Assembly (NCBI GenBank): GCA_943736015.1
Contig: OX031063.1
Coordinates: 5,561,001-5,625,000 of the forward strand
Length of the DNA: 64,000 nt
Direction: 5' to 3'
Source: Tridacna crocea
Lineage: Eukaryota > Mollusca > Bivalvia > Cardiida > Cardiidae
Shown here: in pieces, positions 1 to 11,339 of the stretch
Layout: every line of letters starts with the position of its first letter
Position numbering within the stretch: position 1 is the stretch's first letter
The notes under the pieces: generated by a model
The model's database searches: none
The model's input: only the letters and a program-made list of their open reading frames with translations
Told to the model about the DNA's origin: nothing
Program-made: the position numbers and the translations under genes

Positions 1-1019
1 ATAAACATATACCCTTAATGATAAATAGTATAATTAGAGACAGGGTGATCTTCAAACTGCATTTTCTAAACCTGAACTATTTTATCACTGAATGTAAAAG
101 CAGAGGTTTTGCGCATGTACATGCAGACCAAGCTATGCGACTTGTTTTGTTGATTAATGGGTTGCATACTGTTATGTATAATTTTAACATTACGTGTGAA
201 TTCTGCCCTGTGAAGACATTGCAACGAAAGCGTGGTGAAATCGACGTCATTCTATATGGAATGACGTCATTCTGTGTATAGTAAGCCGCCTGCGGCTGTA
301 TCATGTCTCCTCCCTCCGATATTTTATCAATGAGTGTCGCAAACAAATCATCATGTCCCGTCACTCGACCTAGGAGGCAGGAAAAACTAAAGGATTTAAC
401 GACATTAATTGTTTTGGATAAAACAACGATGGAACTATTTGAAATGTTACCAGTAAACACTGTATATAAATCAGGTGTCTTCTCATGCTGAACGTTAGTT
501 CAAAATCGGCCGGTGTAGAAATGAGATTTGCAGTTGTCGGAGTAATATTCAGAACATTTGAAGTGACTGCGACTCTGATGCTTGACGATACACTCATGCT
601 TCTTTGCCATTTGATAGAGAGAAAATATAATAGTAAAATGGGACGTATTTTTATGTTATGTTCGATGCCTAAAGATTTATAATGATTCTTTTTATATTTA
701 CCGACTGGGTAGTGGGGTTTTGTTTTAGTTAGTACATTGGAACACCCATGTTTTATTCGCAGGAATATTATCTGCATCCATTCTTGTACAATAAGTATGA
801 ATTACTTTTCTTTGATAAAGAACTGATCATGTTAGAATAGAAATAATTTTCTTTCTATCGTGATTTATCGTTTAATATAAACTGCGTCGTGAGTTATGGG
901 GCACAATGAATAACCACTAGGGCTATCGCCTTCGTGACTTATTTATTGAACCATATAACAACCGTGGTTAATTTAACAATAAACCACGATAAAAAGAAAA
1001 TTACTTCTAAGTTACTCAC
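1..1019. other. no assignable exon; possible intron of the - strand gene
   Basis: The exon ending at 1020 needs a partner at lower coordinates, but none of the open frames here shows the C..FYVY...YC pattern. A 36-codon - strand frame (MAKKHECIVKH..., about 505-615) is His/Cys-rich and resembles a short zinc-binding stretch; I cannot assign it. Confidence 0.4.
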
Positions 1020-1178
1020 CATTTATCCATAACGATGATGAGGAACCGCAAGCCTCTGGTTTGCTCGGGCATGTTGATGATACGTTGAGGAATCCTACGC
1101 CAGTTACAAATGCGTACCACTGAGTGTCATTATAATCGCCACACTTTCCGGACTTTCCATCACATATAAACGAACGTG
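1020..1178 (-). CDS. further D8C-domain exon on the - strand
   Basis: The exon sits between tgcttttag and gtgagt, with phase 1 at both ends. It encodes ARSFICDGKSGKCGDYND, then TQWYAFVTGVGFLNVSSTCP and ACGSSSSLWING. The CD...W[YF].F..G......CP....CG....W.NG pattern is D8C, but of a different subtype from 6856-7068. It could be a second D8C domain of the same gene or a neighbour. The matching second-half exon is not visible in 1-1019 and may lie outside the window. Confidence 0.7.
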
Positions 1179-1334
1179 CTAAAAGCAGACCAATAACTCA
1201 TGTTTGTCAGTCGATAGATTTATAAAGAAAAGATTGTTGTCAATAGTGTTGTTATTTTTATAAGTATTTTCCATGTCAAAGCTTGGTTACTGAACTGAGT
1301 GTTCTTTAACCAAGTTTGTGGTGTCTGATGTAAA

Positions 1335-1950
1335 CTGATAAACCGGCACTGGCCGGCCACCAGAGCGACATCTTCACGAGCTAAGGTTACGATCACTACG
1401 TGGATCTTACCTTGGCGAGGCCGATTTCGATATTCCCGCGATACCCCCCCCCCCCCCTCCCCCAATTGGATGCTAGTTATTATCCCCCTTTACATCATAA
1501 TATATTTCTGATAGTCAATGAAATATAGTTTTACAAACTGCTTACGAATACAATAATTCAACATGAAGCAATAACAACCAACGTACTTCGATATTCCATC
1601 TTCAGGTGCTACAACATAGCCTACAACCTCCGATAATTGATAGGTTACACTGGAACTTTTTGTAAATATTGTTCGTTTATGTTTTTTCGGTGATAAATCA
1701 TTACAGACCCTGCACACATCAACGGAGGTATCGATGTTTACCTTGTAGTTTTATTCAAAAGGTCGCGACCTTGTTCTATTTTTATCAAAGATGAAATACT
1801 ACGAGCGATTTGATTCATGCAGTTAGAGCTAGCTGCATCCAATGAAAGTGCGTATCACGAGAATGTCGAAATCAAACTCGATCCGCCAAGGGTAGAGTAA
1901 CGTAGTGGATCGTCACTCTTGGCTTGCGAAGATGCCAGAACGAATAAATT
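1335..1950. mobile_element. inverted-repeat element with GC-richer arms
   Basis: The segment 1340-1450, read on the - strand, matches 1850-1945 on the + strand: both run TCGAAATC...CGCCAAGG...ACGTAGTG...GATCGT...GAAGATG. It is the probable termini of a nonautonomous DNA element with about 400 bp between. A C-rich run lies at 1444-1463. Confidence 0.6.
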
Positions 1951-2475
1951 CATCAAGCCCTTCGGGCACATTATTCTTCAACACAGACTCTTGACTTAAC
2001 TTTGAGGTATGAGAAAAAGTCTGTAGTTTAATACCGATTGCTGCTAAATGTAGGTGAGTTTTTAAATTGGTCACGCTGCACGAACTTTCCATTTCATTAA
2101 AATCATATTTGTGTGTAAATATGTATAAATGCGGTTTTTAAATGTAATTCTTCAGCGTCAGAAGTATCAGGCTAGGATTCGAAATGTCTTGCCCAAGGAC
2201 ACACCCACGGGAACCCGAGTGCTTGGACACTAGCCCCCCCCTGATTACGCCCTAAATACCTAGCCACACAGGACCCTAGTTAAGGGAATGGGGCAGGAAT
2301 TTGGGGTGGGGGCTGCATATGGAGTAGAACACCGTTTTAACATCCAAAAATGTCTTATCATGGCGGTCAGTGTACCTAAGTATATGTTTCCTGGCTTTCT
2401 CAAACCAGTACTGAAACAACTTTCTGTCCAAGCCATGCATACTTCTTTCGAGTACATCAGAGGTGGGAAAGAAGG

Positions 2476-2545
2476 TTTGCCTCAACCAGGTATCGCACCG
2501 GTAACCACTAGGTCACGAGCCATATATGCTTACCACTGAGCTAAT
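2476..2545 (-). repeat. tRNA-derived SINE-like head
   Basis: On the - strand an A-box-like TTAGCTCAGTGGTAAGC is followed by a B-box-like GGTGCGATACC about 40 bases later. The clover leaf is poor, so this is a SINE or tRNA pseudogene rather than a tRNA gene. Confidence 0.45.
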
Positions 2546-2559
2546 TAATGTGGGGAAAC

Positions 2560-3930
2560 AACTGTGCACATATTTGCTAAATGTAGCATCCCTTAACGCT
2601 GTATGAAATGTCATTTTGTGCTGTTTGGTGGAAATTAGCAATGTAGTATTGTGAATTGGACAAAGAATACATCAGTAGGAGTTTACTGTCCGTATGTTCT
2701 ACAGATTTTCTGTAACTGTAAGGCAATGAATAAACATAAAAGCCATGTTGTGGCAAAAGGCGATTTCATGCATCACCGTGATGTATTATACCACGTTATC
2801 ACATAATTATGGATCCATAACATCCAATTTGTCTTTCAACCGACTGAAGCAAGAAGTGGAATTTCTTTTTAACATGTAGAAAATTTACAGACAGCACAAA
2901 AAAGTTGCGATTAGTGTTAGCCTGCGTGGACTGCACATTCTGACATGGGTCGATATTTTTTCATTTGAGTATTCCCCATTTTTACAACGCTTGGCTGATA
3001 TGTTACAGCTTTATCTTTGCAATCCCTATCAGTCCATCAAAATGTGCACGTACAGTGAAAAGCTCCCTACAAGTAAACCGGGACTTTGAATAATTATTAA
3101 ACTAATTTCTTTTTTCCCAGTGGATTTTGTGTTGAACTAAAAATAAAATAAAGCCAATACCTGGGTCATACCGCACTGCGTTATACTCGAAAACATCACA
3201 ATGATCTAAAAAGCAATCGGATAACATTTGGCATTATGGCTCAAATTTTCAGTACATACGAACTATTATGTTCTAGTGACTTTCCTGGTGCTTGTATTTT
3301 CTTAGAGCAGCGTGAGAAAACTTGGACCGAAGGTCGAGCGAGATGCCCAACTTTTCACCAGGAGAGTCACTGCAGCATAATATTTCTCTTATTATATACC
3401 TGCAAATTTTCATCGTCAAAAACTGCATTTTTTTACATTTAATACAAAAACGGTAGGCAAAGTAAAACAAATTTAAAGGTGTAATTTAGCGAGTAACTCC
3501 ATTTTTATACATGGCAGATGAATATTACACCGAGAAATGTTGACCAATGAACTTGAAAATGAATATAGATACGTAAACTGCGCGTGAGTTACACCATTAT
3601 GACGTCATCATACCATATTTGGAACCGTATTTCACAGTGTATAGACACGAATTATTTTATTTTCCTTCGTGATACTTTATCCGCGTTCGACGCATATATT
3701 TACCCCGGAAAACTTTCAGGTATATAATAAAATACGTTATCAAAATTGTACAAAATAAAATAATGCGACGTGTGACTCTCTTGTCTTCGCGTTTACTTCT
3801 TGAACGTTTCTTTTCTTTAGGATTTTTTAATATAGCTGCCATGATTTTTAGGTAAGAAAGAATCTTTAACCTCTTAAATACCATAAAAAGTTTTATCATA
3901 CAATGTATATTTGTCATGTTCTGTGAAAAG
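2560..3930. other. intergenic or intronic, no gene seen
   Basis: AT-rich sequence with short open frames only. None shows family patterns, paired splice sites or codon-like composition. It may be intron of the - strand D8C gene. Confidence 0.4.
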
Positions 3931-3939
3931 TAGGGTTAA

Positions 3940-4080
3940 TGCATCTGCAAAAAGTATCAACCTATGCAAAGGCGCCGTATGCTGACATGGGTTGAAAATC
4001 TTTGCTGTTTGTAAAATTTTCTGTATGGCAAAAGACCATACAACTCCAGCTCCAATCGTTTGTGAAATAACATTTAACCC
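3940..4080. repeat. diverged copy of the TTAATGC-ended element
   Basis: The start TTAATGCATCTGCAAAAAG with TATCAACC matches the better copies at 16896 and 23170, and the far end is eroded. Confidence 0.5.
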
Positions 4081-4099
4081 ACTTTTGCCAGAGCATGCT

Positions 4100-4364
4100 C
4101 ATATGTGACCAATCACGCAAAAAGGGAACCTCTGGAAACTGCGAAAAGCGTCAACCATGGACAGACTGCGAATCGCACAGGCTGACCAGGGTTGACACTT
4201 TATGCTTTTAGAAATGACATGTTCTGTATGAAAAGTGGTTATTGCTAAACAATCATTTTTGAATTATCAACTTAAACTGACCTGCACTATCATTGATTTT
4301 TTTTCCATCTAACTGATGTACAGAATTCCCAGATGATCCATTTTTGCGTGATGGGTCACACATG
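4100..4364. mobile_element. 265-bp MITE with about 27-bp terminal inverted repeats
   Basis: The left end ATATGTGACCAATCACGC and the reverse complement of the right end (GTGTGACCCATCACGC) agree over about 27 bases with a few mismatches. The interior has GAAACTGCGAAAAGCGTCAA and a CAGGCTGACCAGGG block. A second copy lies at 58141-58397. Confidence 0.8.
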
Positions 4365-5039
4365 TAAGAAGCATACTTATTTTCAAAGCCACCATTCATG
4401 TCTCATAGATTGCCTTAAACCCTAAAAATGTTTGATACCCCTTCACTTTCCTGCATTCGGTGCTTTTTATTTAGGGCTCACCTTATGAAAGTCATTGGCG
4501 ATGTACAGACAGACAGAGATAGATATCAAATAGAATCTGACAAAAGCTGGCGCTTTAGGTAAATTTTTATCTAGGGAACTGTTATGAAGCAAGCCTTTGG
4601 CAAGCTGAATAATACTTTTTCATGGCACATTCTTGATATACAGAACATATAACATATTTTATTACATATACCTTACTGTGAGCAGGATTAGATGTATTCG
4701 GTTAGATATATGCAAAGTGTAGATATTGAATAACAACATCATATGACCTGTTCACTACTTTGACAGGAATAAAATACACGTAAGGCTTTTGAATTCAAAA
4801 AAGAGGAAAGAATGACCTCAGCATTACCAGAATCATCAATGTTTGGCAGGAAATAAACGGAAAATTTGTGTTTGACGTTTGAAATTGGTGAACAGAAATA
4901 CATTAATTGAATTTGCTTTAACAAATGGTGTCACATTTTATTATCAGATGACTTCAAATAATCTCATATCAAATGTGTGTAAGATAAGAAAATAAGGCTA
5001 TAAATCTATTACAATGAGAACATGAGACATTGTGTTATA

Positions 5040-5192
5040 ATGTTTTCCGAATTGCCGCTCATTGCCAAATTTTTGGAGCGGTTCCATGAACCATGCGACA
5101 ACGATTTATGGACGGTTGGAGATCTAAAAGCTCTTCTTGAAATATCATCCGAACAATATTTTTTCTTCAATACATACATAAAGCGGGTGTAA
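5040..5192 (+). CDS. possible 50-residue open frame, unassigned
   Basis: The ATG opens MFSELPLIAKFLERFHEPCD and continues NDLWTVGDLKALLEISSEQY to a TAA. The composition is protein-like (amphipathic, helix-friendly), unlike most frames nearby. It may be a fragment of a host or transposon protein; I recognise no family. Confidence 0.2.
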   Translation: MFSELPLIAKFLERFHEPCDNDLWTVGDLKALLEISSEQYFFFNTYIKRV

Positions 5193-5708
5193 GAGACACC
5201 GAATTAGATTTTCTTTTGTGGTCTACATGTAAAATGAAAACGACTAATAAAGATTAGCCATGCCATAGATTGCCTCTTATTCTTCATTGATTTGCATATT
5301 GTTGAAAAATGACAGTTTAACTTAGATACTCTATTTAAGTTAGATATTAATCCAACTCTTTGTTGAAATATGAGCAATTGCTGCAAAAGTAGTATGTTTG
5401 AAAATATATTTCCAGTGCAAACTACCTGTGGAACGAAACTGAGTAGGCTTGTCATTATGTGCAAAAGATGGATTAAACCAACCCCATAGTACACATTTGC
5501 TAAGGTGTAACAAAGCATCGCGGTGTTTCAACAACTCCTGCCTACTAAATTCATGAATGGAATCGGACGTGAGCACATTATGAGCATATCTACATTTTTT
5601 ACCAGTCAGAAGTTACGAAATATTTACTTATTCGTAAATAATGCTGAGAAGTCAGTCAAAAGTCATCTAAAACGGCTAGGTCGAAAGACATACGGGCATA
5701 GACCTTAC

Positions 5709-5897
5709 CTACTGGTGGACATGGCTCTGTTTCACCAAAGCAATATCCCTTCGAACAGCTGTCTGTGTGGCTGAGTTTATATACATAGAATCCAGAACAA
5801 TTCTTCACCATTATATTCATAGTTTCTTCACAGTATGTACTGCTAGTCAAACAGACGGTTCTACTTACTTCTTGTTCTGCTACAGTCGGATGAGTTC
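5709..5897 (-). CDS. D8C-domain exon (second half) of the - strand gene
   Basis: After the acceptor (cataaag) it reads THPTVAEQEVSRTVCLTSS, then MVKNCSGFYVYKLSHTDSC and KGYCFGE. It completes the WMNG.HP motif of the preceding exon and carries the D8C close. Two phase-1 donors are possible: gtgaaa ending at 5736 (162 nt, as in the + strand paralogue), or the stronger gtaagg ending at 5709, which adds ETEPCPPVG. Confidence 0.85.
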
Positions 5898-6855
5898 CTT
5901 TATGAATAAGAAATATGACTTTATTTGGACGACATATACCACACTTTTTATTAACTATTTCCATGCCACCCTCTGATGATTTGAGGGAAACGGCTTTAAA
6001 CGGTAAAAGAGTCTTCTTCACGAGAAAGAAAGACACACCGGTCATTTCTGAATCAAACTACTTGTATATGTCATTGGTCGTTATTTAATGATTTCTAAAT
6101 GTGTTACATATACAAGTTGATGGGAAGAGCATTTTTTCCGGACAAAAGTTTTTTTTTTTTATTTAGTTGGCTTTGATATTCGACTATGAGTATAAATATA
6201 ATATAAAGAACCGGAACTATTTCTAAATGTAGCTGTTTGTAAAAAATGCAGCATGTAAATTGATAAAAAAAAGTAAAAGCAATCGCTAAAATAAAACTGT
6301 GACGTTCTTTGCAGATGCAGATATGATGATGTCGCCAAATATTACTCAGCAATCTTTAAAAAAAAAAAAAAAAACATTAGAAACTAGGAGATCATGGCTT
6401 ATATTTGTTAATCATGGAGATAACAGCGTAATGGTTCCTATGATTTCAACCTTGAAGAGAAGCCACTCAATTTTTAATTGGTTGGTGGAAAAATTACAAC
6501 CCGTTTGAGTAATAGTACCAATAAAATGTTCATCGAAATATTATCAATCCTTTGATCAAGTTTTACCGATTGCTTTAAATCTGTACCAATGAATGCCGGC
6601 TTTTCGGACACTTTATAAAAGAGATGTTGAAAACAATGCTGAAAAACAACAAAATGCTGGTAACCATCATTTTCTACTAATTCCAGCAATGTTTCCTACC
6701 CTAACAAAGGCAATCCCAATCATTTAATTCATCTTTGAGATGTCAACTAAAAATGCTTTGATTTTTTTGTTTTTGGTGGTGATTGTTTGGAAACGAGTTA
6801 AACATTAGGACATGTGTCAAACAAGGCTATCATACTGATGACAAAGGCATTGTAC

Positions 6856-7068
6856 CATTCATCCAGAAGGGAAACTTAGTTCCACAATATTGAAACTCTG
6901 CCGGTTTAGTCTGGATCTCAAGAACAGTTCCATTCAGGCCAACAGCTTTGTACCATTGTGTTTTTAGCGTGCTGTCACAAACCTCCTTTCCAAAAACCAT
7001 TTGACATTTACCACCTCTGTATTTTGCACGAGGTAATTCCGAATAGGATACACACGGATCTGTTGCCC
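6856..7068 (-). CDS. D8C-domain exon (first half) of a second VWDE/uromodulin-like gene
   Basis: Read on the - strand, ttttacag precedes a phase 1 exon encoding GATDPCVSYSELPRAKYRG, then VCDSTLKTQWYKAVG and YCGTKFPFWMNG before gtacaa. These are the D8C landmarks DPC..Y.EL, VCDS.L...WY and CGT..P.WMNG. It is paralogous to exon 2 of the + strand gene and pairs with the exon at 5709-5897. Confidence 0.85.
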
Positions 7069-8004
7069 CTGTAAAAGATAAACTTGGTCCTTAAGTTATG
7101 AAATGTTCCTTACCGGCCATCCTTACCAATCCTGATATAAAGCATTCAGATAAACTCTGGGACACATACGCTTGGATAATAACCCGTGTTTGTACGACCC
7201 GGGAGATGATTGCATTTGGAATTTTATCATAATGGGAAAAAAACTTTGCTTGTTCAAAGTTTATACAAATTATTTATTACTCGTATACAGTTAATGTGCT
7301 CCAAAACTCTGAAGCTAAGTGCAGCAAATCCCACAATAACTATGAACTGACAAGTCGAATTCTTATCAGCAAACCATGACTAAAAACAATTTTAATCTTT
7401 AAAGCGATTTTTTATGTAATACAAATATTACATTTGGCCCATGGTACAAGTGATTTTGTCTTCCTGGTCGCGGACTATCCGTCAAAAAAAAGATGTCATC
7501 AAGTGGTATAACCTCAAATACCCTGGTGCATACACTCCATAACACTTACGGGCCATGTCGCCTAGCTAAAAAATATAAATTGCCTCAGATGAGGGTGATG
7601 TTTTCAAATTTTCAAGGACCTACGGCTTCATTACTCTCAATTATCCAAGACATGGAGATCCTCTTATGATGTGAAAGTTACAGTAAGGATAAGTCTAATT
7701 CGGTCTGCAACACGCAAAATGGAACATTCAAACATTTACGTAAAGTTTCGTCTCGGACTGTTTTTATGTAACTTTCTGTTTTGCGAAAGTCTACCGTAGC
7801 ACAAAAATGTGATTTCGGATCAGCCTGCGCAGTCCGAAACGAGATTTTCCATATTTATGTAATTTTCTGTTTTGCGCAAGTCTACTGTGCCACAAGATTA
7901 AATGTTGTCATAAAGTGCCGCCTTGAATTAACCTGCGCGCACTGCGCAGGCTGGTCCGATTCGACACTTTAGGCAAATGCCGTAATGCCTCTTTTCGTGT
8001 GTTG

Positions 8005-8230
8005 CAGGTGTAATGCAGAGAAATGACCCTACCATACAAAATGACACATGGGTCATTTCTCTACATTATTCTTCATAGAGAAATGACTCCAGAGGGTAGT
8101 TTCTCTACATAGAATAATGACCCGGGTCATTCCTCTATGTAATGAAATGACTTCCGGGGTCATTTCTCTACGTAGAAAAATGACCCGGGTCATTTTGTAG
8201 GGTAGGGTCATTTCTCTGCATTACACAGGT
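8005..8230. mobile_element. palindromic-array element, copy 1
   Basis: The ends are inverted copies of CAGGTGTAATGCAGAG followed by AAATGACCCTACC. The interior is a chain of short palindromes, AATGACCCGGGTCATT alternating with TCTACGTAGA-type modules in both orientations. Open frames here only reflect the repeat. Confidence 0.85.
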
Positions 8231-8381
8231 CGTTGATAAATATATCATCATTTCAACTGCACTTGTAGCCTTTATCCTACATCTTTCTGACACAATGATC
8301 CACGCGACACTATCGCCTGTAACAGAGAACGATGATACCTTACTCTGAAAACTATTTTTATGAAAAGACCAAAATATGGTC

Positions 8382-8594
8382 CGGTGTATTGCAGAGAAAT
8401 TACCCTCCCCTAAAAAATGACCCGGGTCATTATTCTACGTAGAGAAATGACCCCAGAAGTCATTTCACTACGTAGAGAAATGACCAGGGTCATTATTTTA
8501 CGTAGAGAAATTACCCCAGAAATCATTTCACTACGTAGAGAAATGACTCATGGGTCATTTTGTGGGCGATGGTCATTTTTCTGCATTACACCTG
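8382..8594. mobile_element. palindromic-array element, copy 2
   Basis: Same termini and modules as 8005-8230, with about six modules separated by TACGTAGAGAAATGACC. The 151 bp between the arrays are single-copy, so the pair could be two insertions or the two arms of one 590-bp element. Confidence 0.85.
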
Positions 8595-9596
8595 CCAAAA
8601 ACCGAATGACGCTTGCAAGCATAATATACTAACTCGTCAACATATCTTCAATGAGCTGAAGTTTTCACAATGGGCTGGGCAGACAATAGGTCTTGTTTTC
8701 TTTTGTTTGAATTTTTCTCTCAGATTTCCTAAATCTCCCTAATTTCATGGAACATATTCCCCCAACCAATTTTGTATTGTTTGTTTCACACAGAATAGTT
8801 ATTGTAAACCAAAAGGTTGTAAAGTTTCTATCAAATGAAAAGAGTTTCTGTTATCAGTATTATCAAAGCGCACTTTGATTTTTTGCAAAGTAGAGGCTTA
8901 GCCCTGCGGATAACTTCACAGTGTGCAAATACATTTTTAGGCAGAAAGAGTATAATTTGCAGAAATATTGTCTTTCACCCTTTTTCGAAATAGATTCGTC
9001 CAGATAATCGATTAGAATGCCCGGCCTTACAGTACAGTTCAATATAAGGAAACAAATGAATCCAACTCATACAAAATTTAGACAGTCATGCTTCCATGAA
9101 AATAGTTTATCATCATTTAGCAGTATGCCTGCATGAAAACAACAGGATACTTTAGATTAAAGTATTTCGTTTTATTTTTCTAAAATAGATTACATTTATG
9201 GTGTCGAAAACACATAATGCTCTGCGGTTCTGCAACTTAAAAACGACAGCCGTAAATCCCCGAATTCAAGCGAGGGCCACAATGTAACCGTATAGGGTAT
9301 CCTTACAGTTTAATTAATTATTTATACATATTTATTTTACACTGATTGTAATACAAATTTCTAAAAACTAATATATTAATAGCTTGTTCTATTTTTTTAA
9401 TAATTGTTTGGTGAAAAACTCAGCAAGTATTCGCGTTGTGACAGAGATTTTTATAAAGGTAGACCCCCATCCATATGGGTGTTCCAACCTTTTTATTTCA
9501 GAGGCCAACGTTCTAACCCTTTTATCAGTGCCTCCTTTCTCTGGTATTGCGTTTCTCTTGCATAATACAAGTGTAAAAACGATGAGAAGTTTGTTC

Positions 9597-10178
9597 GGAT
9601 TTCGTTTTTAGATTTTCGAATGTCAAAAAAGGAGTTTAGTTCGATTTCCATTATTCTATTATCGAGATTTAAAAAAAAAAAATTTTGTTTGAGTTTCTAT
9701 TTTTGAGATTTAAAAGAATGAAGTTAGTCCGATAATCGTTTTTTGATTTTCGAGAAAAAAAAAAAAAACAACGAAATTACTTCGATTTTTCTTTTTCGAA
9801 TTTCGACGTTAAAAAAAAGATGTTGGTTTGAATTTCTTTTTTCGACTACCGATATTCAGACTCTTGATGTTTTTACGCTCAAAAACTTAATTTGGCTTGC
9901 CGAATATAATCTTTTCAATGTCAAAGCTCAATATGACCACTCTTGATCAAAGAAAAACTTCACCAAATTTTATTATCGAAATATTGCTTTTTGTTCGATT
10001 TTCAATTTTTCAAAGGTTTCAACTGTAGTTGAAGAGCCATGTTGATTTTGACATTGAGAACATGATATTAGACATCGGTCTGCATATTAAACAAAATTTA
10101 TGAGCATGATACCTTAAAAAACAGCAAGAATCCGATTATCGAGAGATGAAAATCTAACTACAAAGCAATATTTCGACA

Positions 10179-10215
<37 letters not shown>

Positions 10216-10408
10216 GATATTAAAAACACGATAATCGGCACCGATCCGACGGCCAAACTAAATTTTTGAGCATTAGAACTTAAAAACAACAAGAGTCAGA
10301 ACATCAAAAGGAAACAACGAAAATCGAACTTCTTTCTTTTTTAATCGAAAATCATAGAACTAAAATCGACCTCTTTTTTTAATCTCGAAAATCGAAAAAC
10401 GAATATCC
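9597..10408. mobile_element. 812-bp AT-rich element with inverted ends
   Basis: The left end GGATTTCGTTTTTAGATTTT and the reverse complement of the right end (GGATATTCGTTTTTCGATTT) align over about 40 bases. The interior is full of TCGATTTTCGA-like motifs and poly-A/T and holds a (TTG)n run at 10181-10215. Confidence 0.6.
10181..10215. repeat. (TTG)n microsatellite
   Basis: About eleven to twelve TTG units in an uninterrupted run. Confidence 0.95.
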
Positions 10409-10584
10409 TACCACCCATTAACCCGATGTAAATATCGCTTGCTTTCTATTACATCAATTACACTACCTAAATACAAATCTGGAGATAGATTCGACCAGAT
10501 AGAAGACCACGATTTACAAAGATGTCCTCACAGCTACTGTGTGACATTATTGCAGTTTTTTTGTCTCCACGAATAAGACATCGA

Positions 10585-11335
10585 CCCTTATATATATCGC
10601 AGTCAAAACTGGAACCTACGCAGATCTGGAAGCTGTCGAGTCCAAATTGAATTCTTTACTTGTCTATACCAAAGTAGAATCCTTCTTTAAATTGGCAGAT
10701 TTATTTTTGCTGCAGTTCCCAAATTAATTCATTTTTTTTTTTGGAGAAATTGTAAGTACAGCATTTTATTACTATTTGTCTTTGATCTACAATTCCATTT
10801 TTATTTTGTCATTCATTGTTTCTATGACTGGAACATTTATCAGTCGTGGAAATATGACTTTTCATGTAAAATAGGACCATCTTGAAACTGCGATAAGAAT
10901 TGACACTGGTCAGACTGCACTGACTACGTGGGCTGACCAAGGTCCAGTAGATTTTCTGCAGGTTAAAGAGTTATTTTTTAAACAGCCCTTAGAAACCTAA
11001 CAAACCAGATAAACCTAAATTCATATTAGTCCAAATATATTTCAGATTGAGAGGTTTCTTTAATTAAAGCATTTACCCCAAAGTTGCCGCGTTACCATAC
11101 TCATTATTCTGTTGCTGTTGTTGTTACTCGTTGTTGTTGTTGTTGTTGTTAAAGTACAAAACACTCAGAATTTATTCTTACTCTGAATGTGATTGAAACC
11201 TCTTTTTTCAGGATTCAAATTAAATCAGATGGTAATTATGCAGTACTAAATATTCCAACATAGTCTAGACAGATTCCAGATCTGCATATACCAAGTTATG
11301 ATGCCAGTTTGGCTAGGCAGATCCAAATCATAATT
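10585..11335. mobile_element. diverged relative of the 39952-41774 palindromic-array element
   Basis: The left part (TATATATATCGCAGTC, AACTGGAACCTACGCAGATC) and the right part (AGTCTAGACAGATTCCAGAT, CCAGTTTGGCTAGGCAGATC) match modules of the 40-kb element in shorter, eroded arrays. A (TTG)n-rich run lies at 11112-11150. Confidence 0.6.
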
Positions 11336-11339
11336 GAAA

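Noticed and set aside
77..777. Two overlapping - strand frames of 127 and 135 residues as exons of the D8C gene
   Set aside because: Neither shows D8C cysteine spacing or phase-1 splice borders matching the exon at 1020-1178.
3236..3442. 68-residue frame (MAQIFSTYELLC..)
   Set aside because: No family pattern, low complexity at the end and competing frames on the other strand.
6299..6508. 69-residue frame
   Set aside because: Contains a poly-A run translated as KKKKK and lacks any domain pattern.
8005..8594. CRISPR-like repeat-spacer array
   Set aside because: Repeats alternate in orientation with no unique spacers, lie within inverted termini and occur in animal DNA.
8417..8632. Repetitive protein reading MTRVIILRREMTPEVISLRRE
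   Set aside because: It is a translation of the palindromic array; the repeat period and both-strand symmetry explain it.
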